From positions 1 through 64,000 of the forward strand of contig NZ_BMSX01000007.1 in NCBI RefSeq assembly GCF_014649375.1: a stretch of 64,000 nucleotides of DNA, read 5' to 3'. Shown here piece by piece: positions 33,183 to 41,721 of the stretch; within the stretch, counting starts at the first letter, position 1, and the number at the start of each line of letters is the position of its first letter. The DNA is from Streptomyces aurantiogriseus (GTDB lineage Bacteria; Actinomycetota; Actinomycetes; Streptomycetales; Streptomycetaceae). The notes beneath the pieces were generated by a model. That model had not been told where the DNA came from. It was given only the letters and a program-made list of their open reading frames with translations, and searched no databases. Position numbers and translations under genes: made by a program.

Positions 33183-34705
33183 GAGCCCTGCGGCTGGCGG
33201 GCCGCCGCCGTCGACAGACGTGGGCCGGTGGGCAGGAACTCCGACCAGGCGGCGGGGATCGGCGCCGGGTCCACGTCCTTGTAGCCCAGCAGTGTCTGGG
33301 CCTGCTGGGCCTCCCGCTGCTGCTGCTCGCGCTGCTGGGCGGTGGTGCCGATGCCCGCGTCGTCCGTGGCGCTGTCGCCGTTGGACTGCAGGACGTAGCG
33401 CAGGCCCGTGTCGGTGACCAGGAACACCGGGCCGGTCTTCGTGGCCTCACCCTGGAACTGGCGGTAGAGCTGGCCGGAGCCCGGCGTGACATAGGCGCTG
33501 GAGGAACCGGCGGGCAGCTTCTCCGGGAAGTCCGTGCCCGCCCAGGTGCTCAGGGTGGTGGCGCCCGAGTCGGCGTCCACTCCACGCAGGACGTTGCAGA
33601 TCGTGCTGCGGCTCCCCGCGGCCGCCGACGCCTCGTTGACGGGGGCCGGGTCCCCGGTCGGCCAACGGTGCTCGGTGCCGAACGCCTTGCCCGGCACGAT
33701 CGCGCCGGGGCTGACCTCACGGGCCTGACCGGCCTGGCCGAGCGGGGCCAGTTCCTCGCTGAACAGCAGGAGTTGGGCGACGAAGGCGGAGACGGGGGCG
33801 ACCCGTCCGGGCAGCACCACGTAGTACTGGTCCGCGTTGTTGTCCAACGCCTTGAGCACCATGCCGACCTTGTTGGTCGCCTCGTCCAGCTGGCCCGGGG
33901 CGCCGGCCGCGTCGCCCGGCTGCGCGGTGATGTCCGGGAAGGTGATCGGGTCGCCCTGGTGCAGGGTCGCCAGCCATTCCGGGGACACCCGCTGGGGCTG
34001 CCGGCCCGAGCCGACCACGGCACGCAGCAGCAGCTCGTCGCTCTTGTCGATGGGGTACGCCGTGCCGCCCGCGTCCACGACGTAGCGCTTGCCGTCCGGG
34101 TCCGCCACGTAGAGCAGCTGGCCGCCGCTGAGGCGGCCCTTGCCGTCGGTCGCCTTCATGTCGCGGGAGGAGAGGACCAGCGCGGCCTTCTGGACGGAGT
34201 CGCCGCCGCCCGCGCTCGGGCGCTCGCAGACCACCCAGCGCTTGGCGGTGCCGGCTTCGTCCGCCGAGGGGAGACGGTCGGGTGCGTACGGGATGCCGAT
34301 GGTGACGCCGTGCGGGATCTTGCCGTTGTCGAGGACGGACTCGGCGACGGTCACGACGTCGCCCTTCCCGGCCTCGAGGAGCAGCTTCGCGGACGCCATG
34401 TTGAGGACGGGATGGAGCTGGACCTCGCCGTCGGTCTTCAGGACGACGTAGCGCGTGGTCGACTTGCTGGCGATGATCACCTTGGCGTTGGGTTCGTCCC
34501 AGCCCTTCGGCGCGGTGGGTTTGAACATGCCCCAGGCCCCGAAGACCGCCATGACGATCACGCCGACGATGATGCCGGGCAGGATCGCGCGCAGCGGTCG
34601 CGGCGCTCCCTCCTCCGAACCGTCGGGCGACGACTGCAGGAAGGCCGCGAGCATACGGCGCTTCGCGAAGGTGTAGGCATTGAGCTGATCGCGCCGGGAT
34701 GCCAT
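33179..34705 (-). CDS. eccB: Type VII secretion protein EccB
   Basis: 508-aa bitopic membrane subunit. The conserved cytoplasmic start MASRRDQLNAYTFAKRRM is followed by a single transmembrane helix (about residues 41-62) and a large extracellular domain with repeated beta motifs and Cys (VVCERPS, STICNVLRG). The C-terminus is Gln-rich (QQREQQQREAQQAQ) then GYKDVDPAPIPAAWSEFLPTG, which is typical. ATG 34705; it diverges from eccE over 197 bp, which must contain both promoters. Confidence 0.95.
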   Translation of the reverse strand: MASRRDQLNAYTFAKRRMLAAFLQSSPDGSEEGAPRPLRAILPGIIVGVIVMAVFGAWGMFKPTAPKGWDEPNAKVIIASKSTTRYVVLKTDGEVQLHPVLNMASAKLLLEAGKGDVVTVAESVLDNGKIPHGVTIGIPYAPDRLPSADEAGTAKRWVVCERPSAGGGDSVQKAALVLSSRDMKATDGKGRLSGGQLLYVADPDGKRYVVDAGGTAYPIDKSDELLLRAVVGSGRQPQRVSPEWLATLHQGDPITFPDITAQPGDAAGAPGQLDEATNKVGMVLKALDNNADQYYVVLPGRVAPVSAFVAQLLLFSEELAPLGQAGQAREVSPGAIVPGKAFGTEHRWPTGDPAPVNEASAAAGSRSTICNVLRGVDADSGATTLSTWAGTDFPEKLPAGSSSAYVTPGSGQLYRQFQGEATKTGPVFLVTDTGLRYVLQSNGDSATDDAGIGTTAQQREQQQREAQQAQTLLGYKDVDPAPIPAAWSEFLPTGPRLSTAAARQPQGS

Positions 34706-34902
34706 CTGTCTCTGTCTCTCCCCGTTTTCCGTCCTGGCCGCACCCGCGGGGCCACGGTCCCCCGCCCTCGATGTCAGAGCGGCCCCCTACTATGCCTGGT
34801 ATCCGCGGGGGCTTGGGGAGCGGGTAGGGTTCCTGGGCCGTCAAGTGCCCTGTGCGGTGCTGAAATGCGGGCGAGTCGTGAGCAGAACGGGGGGATGGAG
34901 TG

Positions 34903-36219
34903 ATGGCTTCGGGAACACGCGAACGCTCCGGTGGCCGATCGCGGACGCGGGGCTCCTCGGCGCCCCGGCCGGAAGCGTCGCAGCAGCCTGCGGCGTCGGG
35001 CGCGCTCCATCCGAAGGCGCGTTCGGGGCAGGGCGGGGCATTCCGGCTGCAACGCCTCGTCCTGTGGGAGATCGCGGCGGCCGTCCTGCTCATCGGCTGG
35101 GTGATCGACCCGGTGGCCCTGGCGGTGGCGGGCGTCGTCGCCGTCGTGCTGGTGGTGCTCTCCGTCGCCCGCCGTCGCGGCCGCTCCCTTCCGGAATGGC
35201 TGGCCACGGCGCGGGCGTTGAAGGCCCGGCGCCGGCTGGCCGAGAAGCTGGAGATACCGTCCGGCACCGAACCGGGCTTCCAACCGGCCCTGGAGTGCGA
35301 TCCGAGCCTGCGGACGTACACGTACGGCGGCCGTGACCGGCGGCCCGTCGGCATCGTCGGGGACGGCACGTTCGTCACCGCCGTTCTGCAGGTGGAGGCG
35401 GACGCGACCGCGCTGCGGGCCGAGCGCAACCGGCAGCCCCTGCCGCTCGCCCTGGTGCATGACGCGCTCGACGTGGACGGCATCCGTCTGGAGTCCGCAC
35501 AGGTCGTGCTGCACACCCAGCCCGCGCCCGCGCTGCATCTGCCCCCGCAGTCCGTGGCCGTGTCCAACTACGCGCCCCTGCAGGAGCAGACCGGCGCACC
35601 GGCCGTGCGCATCACATGGATCGCGCTGAAGCTGGATCCGGAGCTGTGTCCGGAGGCCGTGGCGGTGCGCGGCGGCGGTCTGGTCGGAGCGCAGAAGTGT
35701 GTGGTGCGGGCGGCCGACCATCTCGCGAGCCGCCTGACCGGGGCCGGGTATCGGGCGACCGTCCTCGACGAGGAGCAGCTGACGGCCGCCATCGCCACGT
35801 CGGTCTGCGCCAACCCGCTGGTGACGGCGGAGGCCGGACGCACCGGGGCGGTGGACCGGCGGACCGAGGAGACCGGCCGGAGCTGGCGCTGCGACAACCG
35901 CCGGCACACGACGTACTGGCTGCGCCGCTGGCCCTCGTTGGGCAGCCGCAACGCCCCCTCGCTGCCGCAGTTCATCGCCCTGGTCACGGCGGTCCCGGCG
36001 CTCGCCACGACCTTCAGTGTCACCCTCGCCCGCGGTGACCGGCAGGAGGTGTCGCTCTCCGCGCACATCCGGGTGACGGGGCGCAGTGACGACGAACTCG
36101 TGGCGGCCCGGCGCGCGGTGCAGGGCGCGGCCCGGCACACCGGTGCGGGACTCGCCCGCCTCGACCGGGAACAGGTGCCCGGCATCCTGGCCACTCTGCC
36201 CCTCGGAGGTGTTCGGTGA
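34903..36219 (+). CDS. eccE: Type VII secretion protein EccE
   Basis: 438 aa. The first about 50 residues are basic and Ser/Pro-rich, then two hydrophobic helices (about 51-90), then a cytoplasmic/peripheral domain with LPEWLATARALKARRR, GDGTFVTAVLQVE, RRHTTYWLRRWPS and LPQFIALVTAVPALATTFS, characteristic of EccE. ATG 34903 (or GTG 34900 directly before it) with GGGGGG upstream. Overlaps the next gene by 4 nt. The domain pattern is what I expect for actinobacterial EccE. Confidence 0.88.
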   Translation: MASGTRERSGGRSRTRGSSAPRPEASQQPAASGALHPKARSGQGGAFRLQRLVLWEIAAAVLLIGWVIDPVALAVAGVVAVVLVVLSVARRRGRSLPEWLATARALKARRRLAEKLEIPSGTEPGFQPALECDPSLRTYTYGGRDRRPVGIVGDGTFVTAVLQVEADATALRAERNRQPLPLALVHDALDVDGIRLESAQVVLHTQPAPALHLPPQSVAVSNYAPLQEQTGAPAVRITWIALKLDPELCPEAVAVRGGGLVGAQKCVVRAADHLASRLTGAGYRATVLDEEQLTAAIATSVCANPLVTAEAGRTGAVDRRTEETGRSWRCDNRRHTTYWLRRWPSLGSRNAPSLPQFIALVTAVPALATTFSVTLARGDRQEVSLSAHIRVTGRSDDELVAARRAVQGAARHTGAGLARLDREQVPGILATLPLGGVR

Positions 36220-36992
36220 CGGCGATGACGACACGGGCGGCCTCCGCTCCCGGCGAGCCGGAGCCCTCCACGGGCCGGCGGGGCGGCCGGTCGCTGCGCA
36301 GCGGCTTCGGTCTGCTCGGTCCGCGGCACGCCCGCCACTCGGTGTCCCTGGACCAGTTGTCCGGGCTCGCGCTGCCCATCGGGGACGACGGTGTCGTCAT
36401 CGGTGTCGACGCCGAGGGACGGCCCGCCGTACTGGGCCTCAACCGGCCCACGCCGTACGACGTCGTCCTCATCGGCGGTCTGTGGACCGCGCAGGTTCTC
36501 GCACTGAGAGCGGCGGCGACCGGCGCGCGCGTGGCCGTGGAGACAGGGCGGCCGCAGGCGTGGGTGCAGATGGTCCACGCCATGGGCGGCGGGCAGAACG
36601 GCCTGGCGGTGTACGACGTCGGCCGGGTGCCCCCGCAGGGCGCCTCGGCGGGTACGCCCGTGCTGGTGGTGCGGGACTGCGGTATGCGCCCGCCGCGCGG
36701 ACGGGTCGCCTCCGGGCCCTGGCAGGCTGTGCTGACGCTGCTGCCGTATCTCAGCCCGGTCGCTCCGCGGCTGCTCCGGCAGGCCCGGCTGGTCGGCGTG
36801 CAGCGGATCTCGCCGGACGAGGCCGCGGAGTTGGGCCGTGCGCTGACGCTGCCCCGGGGGGACGTGGAGGCCCTGCCCACGCTGGCCGACGGTTTCACGC
36901 TGTGGTGCGCCGACCGTGACCGGCAGTATGTGATGACGCAGCCGACGGATGCGGAGATCGGGCTGCTGGGTACGCCTAGGCGGATGGACTGA
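36216..36992 (+). CDS. EccE-coupled hypothetical protein
   Basis: 258 aa, GTG 36216 overlapping the eccE stop by 4 nt (GTGA), so produced in step with EccE. Soluble; N-terminal basic region, then GLALPIGDDGVVIGVDAEGR, a segment PTPYDVVLIGGLWTAQVLALR and C-terminal LPTLADGFTLWCADRDRQYV. It resembles the family of small ESX-associated proteins next to eccE in Streptomyces, but I cannot name it. The 290 bp that follow contain no convincing gene and probably the espI promoter. Confidence 0.75.
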   Translation: MTAMTTRAASAPGEPEPSTGRRGGRSLRSGFGLLGPRHARHSVSLDQLSGLALPIGDDGVVIGVDAEGRPAVLGLNRPTPYDVVLIGGLWTAQVLALRAAATGARVAVETGRPQAWVQMVHAMGGGQNGLAVYDVGRVPPQGASAGTPVLVVRDCGMRPPRGRVASGPWQAVLTLLPYLSPVAPRLLRQARLVGVQRISPDEAAELGRALTLPRGDVEALPTLADGFTLWCADRDRQYVMTQPTDAEIGLLGTPRRMD

Positions 36993-37282
36993 GGGAGCTT
37001 TTCCCTGTCTTTGTACGGCACTTGGGACGTTATGGCCGGTTTGCCGAGTGGAGTGGCCGGCGTGATGGACTGGTGCCGAGGGGTGGGCGGGCCTGCCCGG
37101 CTGGGGCGCCTGACGATTAGGCTGGTGCGGGGCGCGATGCCGGAAACCGTGGGGTGGGTGTCGATGTCTCCGGCCAGGGCCGGCACGTCGGACGACCTCG
37201 GACGGCCTCAAAACCACTTCGTACGACGAGAAATGGTCGCCCCGGCACGGCATGAGGGTGCTCGACCACACCAGGAGGAACT

Positions 37283-40200
37283 GTGAGCAGCGATCGGGAC
37301 GGGATGCGCGGGGGCTGGGCGACACCCGGCGATGACCAGCCCGACGCGGAGTCCGCCATCGAGACGACGGGCGAGTTCACCATCGACTACGCGCCGCCTG
37401 CTTGGTACACGCAGAACGCGGCTGGGGGGTCGGGCTCGGGGGACGCTTCGGGCTCGGGCTCGGGGGCGCCCTCGGGGGACGGTTCGGGTCAGGATCCTCG
37501 CTCCTCCGGGCCCTCGGCGGCCCCGCATGCGCCCCCTGCGCCGGCGGGCGGCTTCCCTGTCGGCGGTCCCGTTCCGGGGGTTGCTCCGCCCGCCCATGCG
37601 AACGGGGCGCACGGGGCGCCGTTCACACCGCCGGTGGCGCCGGGGCCCGGGGCACCGTCCACACCTCCTGCTCCTGCCCCTACGGCTCCCGCTCCTGCGG
37701 CTCCCGCTCAGGGGGCGTCTTTCACCCCGCCTGCGCCTCCCGCGCCGCCTGCGCCTCCCGCGCAGCAGCCCGCGACTCCCGCGCAGCCCGCGACTGCCAC
37801 CGGCGGGCCGGTAGCTGTGCCCGGGTTGCCGGTGGACGGTGGGTTCGAGCCGCAGCAGGCGCCGACGCCTGCTTCCGTGACGCCCCCGGCCGCCGAGGAG
37901 GAGGGCGGCTCCGGGGACGGGGACCTGGAGAGCGGTGCCACCATGCGCTTCTCGCCGGTCGCCCTCAAGCGGCAGATCGCCGAGCAGGCCGCTGCGGCGC
38001 AGGCCGCGACCGCCGAAGCCGGCGGGGAGGCCGAGGACGGGTCGCCCCAGGCCACCGACGAGGTCTCGGCGCAGGCTGCCGAGTCCGACGGGGACGGCAC
38101 CTCTGACGGGGAAAGCGCAGTCGACGCGGGTGCGGCCGCTGACGCCCCGTCGGATGCCGACGCGGATGCGGGCGGTACGGCCGACGCGGGTGACGGCGAC
38201 GTCGAGGGCGCGTCCGCCGGGGCCGACGGTGTGAGTGAGTCCGTCGTGTCCGCGGAGACCGGGAGCGAGACGGGCGACGCCGACGGCGCGGACGCCGAAC
38301 TCTCCGGGGCCGAGGAGGCCGTGTCCGGGGACGCGGGGGGCGAAGAGCCCCAGAATGCTGTTCCCGGCGCGGAAAACGCCGTTCCGGAGGGTGACTCCGC
38401 CGGCGACGAGCCGTCGGGCGAGGTACCGACGGCCGAATCGGCGGATGCCGCGCCGGATGCCCAGCCGCAGAGCGCCGTTCCCCCGGCCCCGCCCGCCTGG
38501 ACTCCCCCGCCGGTCCCGCAGAACGGGCTGCCGCCGCTGCCGCCGTCCTACCAGCCCGCCGCACCCGCACCGGCGGGCCAGTGGCCGGCCCAGCCGCAGC
38601 AGACGGACCCCGCGGCGGCCGCGGCGGCTCAGCAGCCGCCCGCCCCGCCCTCCTGGAACCAGCCGCCCCCCGCACCGGCCCCGCAGCAGGCCGGCTACGG
38701 CTTCCCCCAGCCCCCTGCGCCCAACGCCCCGGCCCCCGCACCGGCCGCACACCAGCCCCCGGCCTCGCAGCCGCCTGCCGCCCCCAACGCTCAGCCCGGC
38801 TACGGCTTCCCCCAGCCCCCGGCGCCCAACACCCCGGCCGGTTACGGCTTCCCCCAGCCCGCCGCCCCGGCGCCGACGCCCCCCGCCACCCCGGGCGGCT
38901 ACGGCTTCCCGCAGCCGGGCCCCACCCCGCCGGCGGCTCCCCCTGCCGCCCCCGACGCCCCGGCGGCGCCCGCCCCCTCGGCTCCCCAGTCGGGCACCGG
39001 CCCCACCGCACCCGGCGGTTACGGCTTCCCGCAGCCCCCGGCGCCGCAAGCGCCCCAGGCGCACCCCGGCATCCCCCAGCAGGCCGACGGCCAGGCCCCG
39101 CAGGCTGCCCAGCCCCCCGCTGACCCCCGCGCCGGCGCCGCCTGGCCGCAGCCGATCCAGCACGACCATCGGCAGCCGGTCAACCCCGGTGCCGCACCGC
39201 TGGGTTACACCGCGGCCGTGGAGCTGTCCTCCGACCGGCTGCTCAACAACAAGAAGCAGAAGGCGAAGAGCAGCCGCCCGGCGGCCGGCGGCGGCCGGTT
39301 CAAGCTGGGCGGGAAGAAGGAGGAGGCCGAGCGGCAGCGGAAGCTGGAGCTGATCCGCACGCCCGTGCTGTCCTGCTACCGGATCGCCGTCATCAGCCTC
39401 AAGGGCGGCGTCGGCAAGACGACCACCACCACCGCGCTCGGCTCCACGCTCGCGACCGAGCGGCAGGACAAGATCCTCGCGATCGACGCCAACCCGGACG
39501 CCGGCACCCTCGGCCGCCGGGTGCGCCGCGAGACCGGGGCCACCATCCGTGACCTCGTCCAGGCGATCCCGTACCTCAACTCGTACATGGACATCCGGCG
39601 GTTCACCTCCCAGGCTCCCTCCGGCCTGGAGATCATCGCCAACGACGTCGACCCGGCCGTCTCGACGACCTTCAACGACGAGGACTACCGGCGCGCCATC
39701 GACGTGCTCGGCAACCAGTACCCGATCATCCTGACCGACTCGGGTACGGGTCTGCTCTACAGCGCCATGCGCGGGGTGCTCGACCTCGCCGACCAGCTCA
39801 TCATCATCTCGACGCCGTCGGTCGACGGCGCGAGCAGTGCCAGTACGACGCTGGACTGGCTGTCCGCGCACGGGTACGCCGAGCTGGTCTCGCGGTCCCT
39901 CACGGTCATCTCGGGTGTCCGCGAGACCGGCAAGATGATCAAGGTCGAGGACATCGTCGCGCACTTCGAGACCCGGTGCCGTGGCGTGGTCGTCGTGCCC
40001 TTCGACGAACACCTGGCCGCCGGCGCCGAGGTCGATCTCGACATGATGCGGCCGAAGGTGCGGGAGGCGTACTTCAACCTCGCGGCGATGGTCGCGGAGG
40101 ACTTCATCCGGCACCAGCAGATGCACGGCCTGTGGACCAACGACGGCAACCCGCCGCCGGTCGCCGCCCCGCCCCTGCCCGGCCAGCCGTTCCCGGGTCA

Positions 40201-40537
40201 GCCCTACCCGCAGCAAGCGGGACAGCCGTATCCGCAGCCGGGGCAGCCGTATCCCCCGCAGGGACAGCCCCAGCCGGGACCGCCATACCCCCCGCAGGGA
40301 CAGCCCCAGCCCGGCCAGCCCTACCCCCAGCAGGGACAACCGCAGCCCGGCCAGCCCTACCCCCCGCAGGGACAACCGCAGATGCCGCAGCCCGGCCAGC
40401 CGTTCCCGCAGCAGGCCCAGCCCGGTCAGCCCTACCCGCAGCAGCCGCAGCCCGGCTATCCTCCCGCGGGCTACCCGCAGCAGCCGCAGGGCGCCGAGGG
40501 CCAGACCCCGCCCCCTCCCCCGCCCCCCCAGCAGTAG
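37283..40537 (+). CDS. EspI-like protein: Pro/Ala-rich region with MinD/ParA-type ATPase
   Basis: 1084 aa from GTG 37283 with AGGAGGAAC upstream. Residues 1-about 690 are disordered and Pro/Ala/Gly-rich with acidic stretches and five GYGFPQP repeats (38693, 38798, 38840, 38897, 39017). Residues about 690-950 form a MinD/ParA ATPase: deviant Walker A LKGGVGKTTTT (about 704-714), LAIDANPDAGTLG and DSGTGLL. A Gln/Pro tandem tail follows (PGQPYPPQGQPQ-type units, 40183-40500). The layout matches mycobacterial EspI (Rv3876), a regulator of ESX-1, but longer. It ends at a bidirectional terminator. Confidence 0.85.
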   Translation: MSSDRDGMRGGWATPGDDQPDAESAIETTGEFTIDYAPPAWYTQNAAGGSGSGDASGSGSGAPSGDGSGQDPRSSGPSAAPHAPPAPAGGFPVGGPVPGVAPPAHANGAHGAPFTPPVAPGPGAPSTPPAPAPTAPAPAAPAQGASFTPPAPPAPPAPPAQQPATPAQPATATGGPVAVPGLPVDGGFEPQQAPTPASVTPPAAEEEGGSGDGDLESGATMRFSPVALKRQIAEQAAAAQAATAEAGGEAEDGSPQATDEVSAQAAESDGDGTSDGESAVDAGAAADAPSDADADAGGTADAGDGDVEGASAGADGVSESVVSAETGSETGDADGADAELSGAEEAVSGDAGGEEPQNAVPGAENAVPEGDSAGDEPSGEVPTAESADAAPDAQPQSAVPPAPPAWTPPPVPQNGLPPLPPSYQPAAPAPAGQWPAQPQQTDPAAAAAAQQPPAPPSWNQPPPAPAPQQAGYGFPQPPAPNAPAPAPAAHQPPASQPPAAPNAQPGYGFPQPPAPNTPAGYGFPQPAAPAPTPPATPGGYGFPQPGPTPPAAPPAAPDAPAAPAPSAPQSGTGPTAPGGYGFPQPPAPQAPQAHPGIPQQADGQAPQAAQPPADPRAGAAWPQPIQHDHRQPVNPGAAPLGYTAAVELSSDRLLNNKKQKAKSSRPAAGGGRFKLGGKKEEAERQRKLELIRTPVLSCYRIAVISLKGGVGKTTTTTALGSTLATERQDKILAIDANPDAGTLGRRVRRETGATIRDLVQAIPYLNSYMDIRRFTSQAPSGLEIIANDVDPAVSTTFNDEDYRRAIDVLGNQYPIILTDSGTGLLYSAMRGVLDLADQLIIISTPSVDGASSASTTLDWLSAHGYAELVSRSLTVISGVRETGKMIKVEDIVAHFETRCRGVVVVPFDEHLAAGAEVDLDMMRPKVREAYFNLAAMVAEDFIRHQQMHGLWTNDGNPPPVAAPPLPGQPFPGQPYPQQAGQPYPQPGQPYPPQGQPQPGPPYPPQGQPQPGQPYPQQGQPQPGQPYPPQGQPQMPQPGQPFPQQAQPGQPYPQQPQPGYPPAGYPQQPQGAEGQTPPPPPPPQQ
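38693..39040 (+). repeat. Coding repeats: GYGFPQP units in the EspI-like gene
   Basis: Five copies of a GYGFPQP-encoding unit at 38693, 38798, 38840, 38897 and 39017, separated by variable Ala/Pro-rich spacers. Length variation between strains is likely. Confidence 0.7.
40183..40500 (+). repeat. Coding repeats: GQPYPPQGQP-type tail in the EspI-like gene
   Basis: Near-tandem Pro/Gln/Gly codon repeats (units about 10-12 codons) at the extreme 3' end of the EspI-like gene. The nucleotide repeats (e.g. CAGCCCGGCCAGCCCTACCC) make them prone to slippage. Confidence 0.7.
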
Positions 40538-40548
40538 CCGCACAACGA

Positions 40549-40584
40549 AAGGGCGGCCGGTGTCCGAAGACACCGGCCGCCCTT
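40549..40584. terminator. Bidirectional terminator
   Basis: Perfect 16-bp stem (40549-40564, 40569-40584) with a CGAA tetraloop between the EspI-like gene (stop 40537) and ribF (stop 40608). One of the strongest hairpins in the window. Confidence 0.9.
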
Positions 40585-40607
40585 CGGCGTTCCCCGGTCG
40601 GATACGG

Positions 40608-41555
40608 CTACTCCGCCGCAGCCACCAGCTCCCGGCAGCGCTTCACGTCCTGCGCCATCTGCTCCAGCAGCCCCTCCAGCGACTCGAACTTCGCCTGGCC
40701 GCGGACGAACGCCAGGAAGTCGACGGCGACATGGAGGCCGTACAGGTCGAGACCGACGCGGTCGATGGCGTACGCCTCGACCGTGCGCTCGGTGCCGTCG
40801 AACTGCGGGTTCGTGCCGACGGAGATCGCGGCCGGCATCGCCTCGCCGCCCGCGTGCAGCCAGCCGGCGTAGACACCGTCGGAGGGGATCGCGGTGTGCG
40901 GAAGCGTCTCCACGTTGGCCGTCGGGAAGCCGAGTTCACGGCCGCGCTGGGCGCCGCGCACCACCACGCCCTCGACGCGGTGCGGGCGGCCGAGGATCTC
41001 CGCGGCGCCCTGGACATCGCCCTCGGCGACCAGGCGCCGGGTCAGGGTCGACGAGAACGGCTCGCCGCCGCCCGCCTCACCCCGCACGTACAGGTCGACG
41101 ACCTCGACCTCGAAGTCGTAGATCTTGCCCTGCTCGGCGAGGAACTCCACGTCCCCCGCGGCCCTGTGGCCGAAGCGGAAGTTCGGGCCCTCGACGACCG
41201 CCTTGGCGTGCAGCTTGTCGACCAGGACCTTCACCACGAAGTCGGCCGGGGACAGCTTCGAGAACTCCGTCGTGAAGGGGAGGATCAGGACCGCGTCCAC
41301 GCCCAGCTCGGCCATCAGTTCGGCGCGGCGATGGTGCGGGGCGAGCAGCGGCGGGTGGCTGCCCGGGCGGACGACCTCGCTGGGGTGCGGGTCGAAGGTG
41401 ACGACGACGGAGGGCACGCCCAGCTCGCGGGCGCGATCCACGGCGTGCCGGATGATCAGCTGGTGGCCGCGGTGCACCCCGTCGTAAGAGCCGATGGTGA
41501 CGACGCTGCGCCCCCAGTCCTGGGGGATGTCCTCCAAGCCACGCCAGCGCTGCAC
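40608..41555 (-). CDS. ribF: Bifunctional riboflavin kinase/FMN adenylyltransferase
   Basis: Converts riboflavin to FMN and FMN to FAD. The N-terminal nucleotidyltransferase has GSYDGVHRGHQLII and VTFDPHPSEV; the C-terminal kinase has GRELGFPTANV (the PTAN motif) and FVRGQAKFESLEGL. 315 aa from GTG 41555, normal length. It heads the minus-strand side of the translation cluster and is separated from the next gene by 166 bp. Confidence 0.95.
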   Translation of the reverse strand: MQRWRGLEDIPQDWGRSVVTIGSYDGVHRGHQLIIRHAVDRARELGVPSVVVTFDPHPSEVVRPGSHPPLLAPHHRRAELMAELGVDAVLILPFTTEFSKLSPADFVVKVLVDKLHAKAVVEGPNFRFGHRAAGDVEFLAEQGKIYDFEVEVVDLYVRGEAGGGEPFSSTLTRRLVAEGDVQGAAEILGRPHRVEGVVVRGAQRGRELGFPTANVETLPHTAIPSDGVYAGWLHAGGEAMPAAISVGTNPQFDGTERTVEAYAIDRVGLDLYGLHVAVDFLAFVRGQAKFESLEGLLEQMAQDVKRCRELVAAAE

Positions 41556-41721
41556 TGTGACCGCTCCTCGAACCCGTGTCCGTGTTACTTCGGTTGCTTC
41601 GTTCTTCGTGTTCCGTTGACCGCTTACGCAGCTCTAAGGGTGCCATGCCGGATGTCCCCGCCCCGCATCGGCATGGGGGCTGTGACCCGGCCCACGCGAC
41701 CGCCCTCCCCGTACCCGCGGA

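Noticed and set aside
37011..37286. 91-codon plus ORF upstream of the EspI-like gene
   Set aside because: No RBS of note, no family resemblance, and it overlaps the espI RBS and start.
37208..40573. 1121-codon minus-strand frame over the EspI-like gene
   Set aside because: Arg/Gly/Leu-rich translation typical of a GC shadow; the plus frame has a Walker A motif, a good RBS and repeats in frame.
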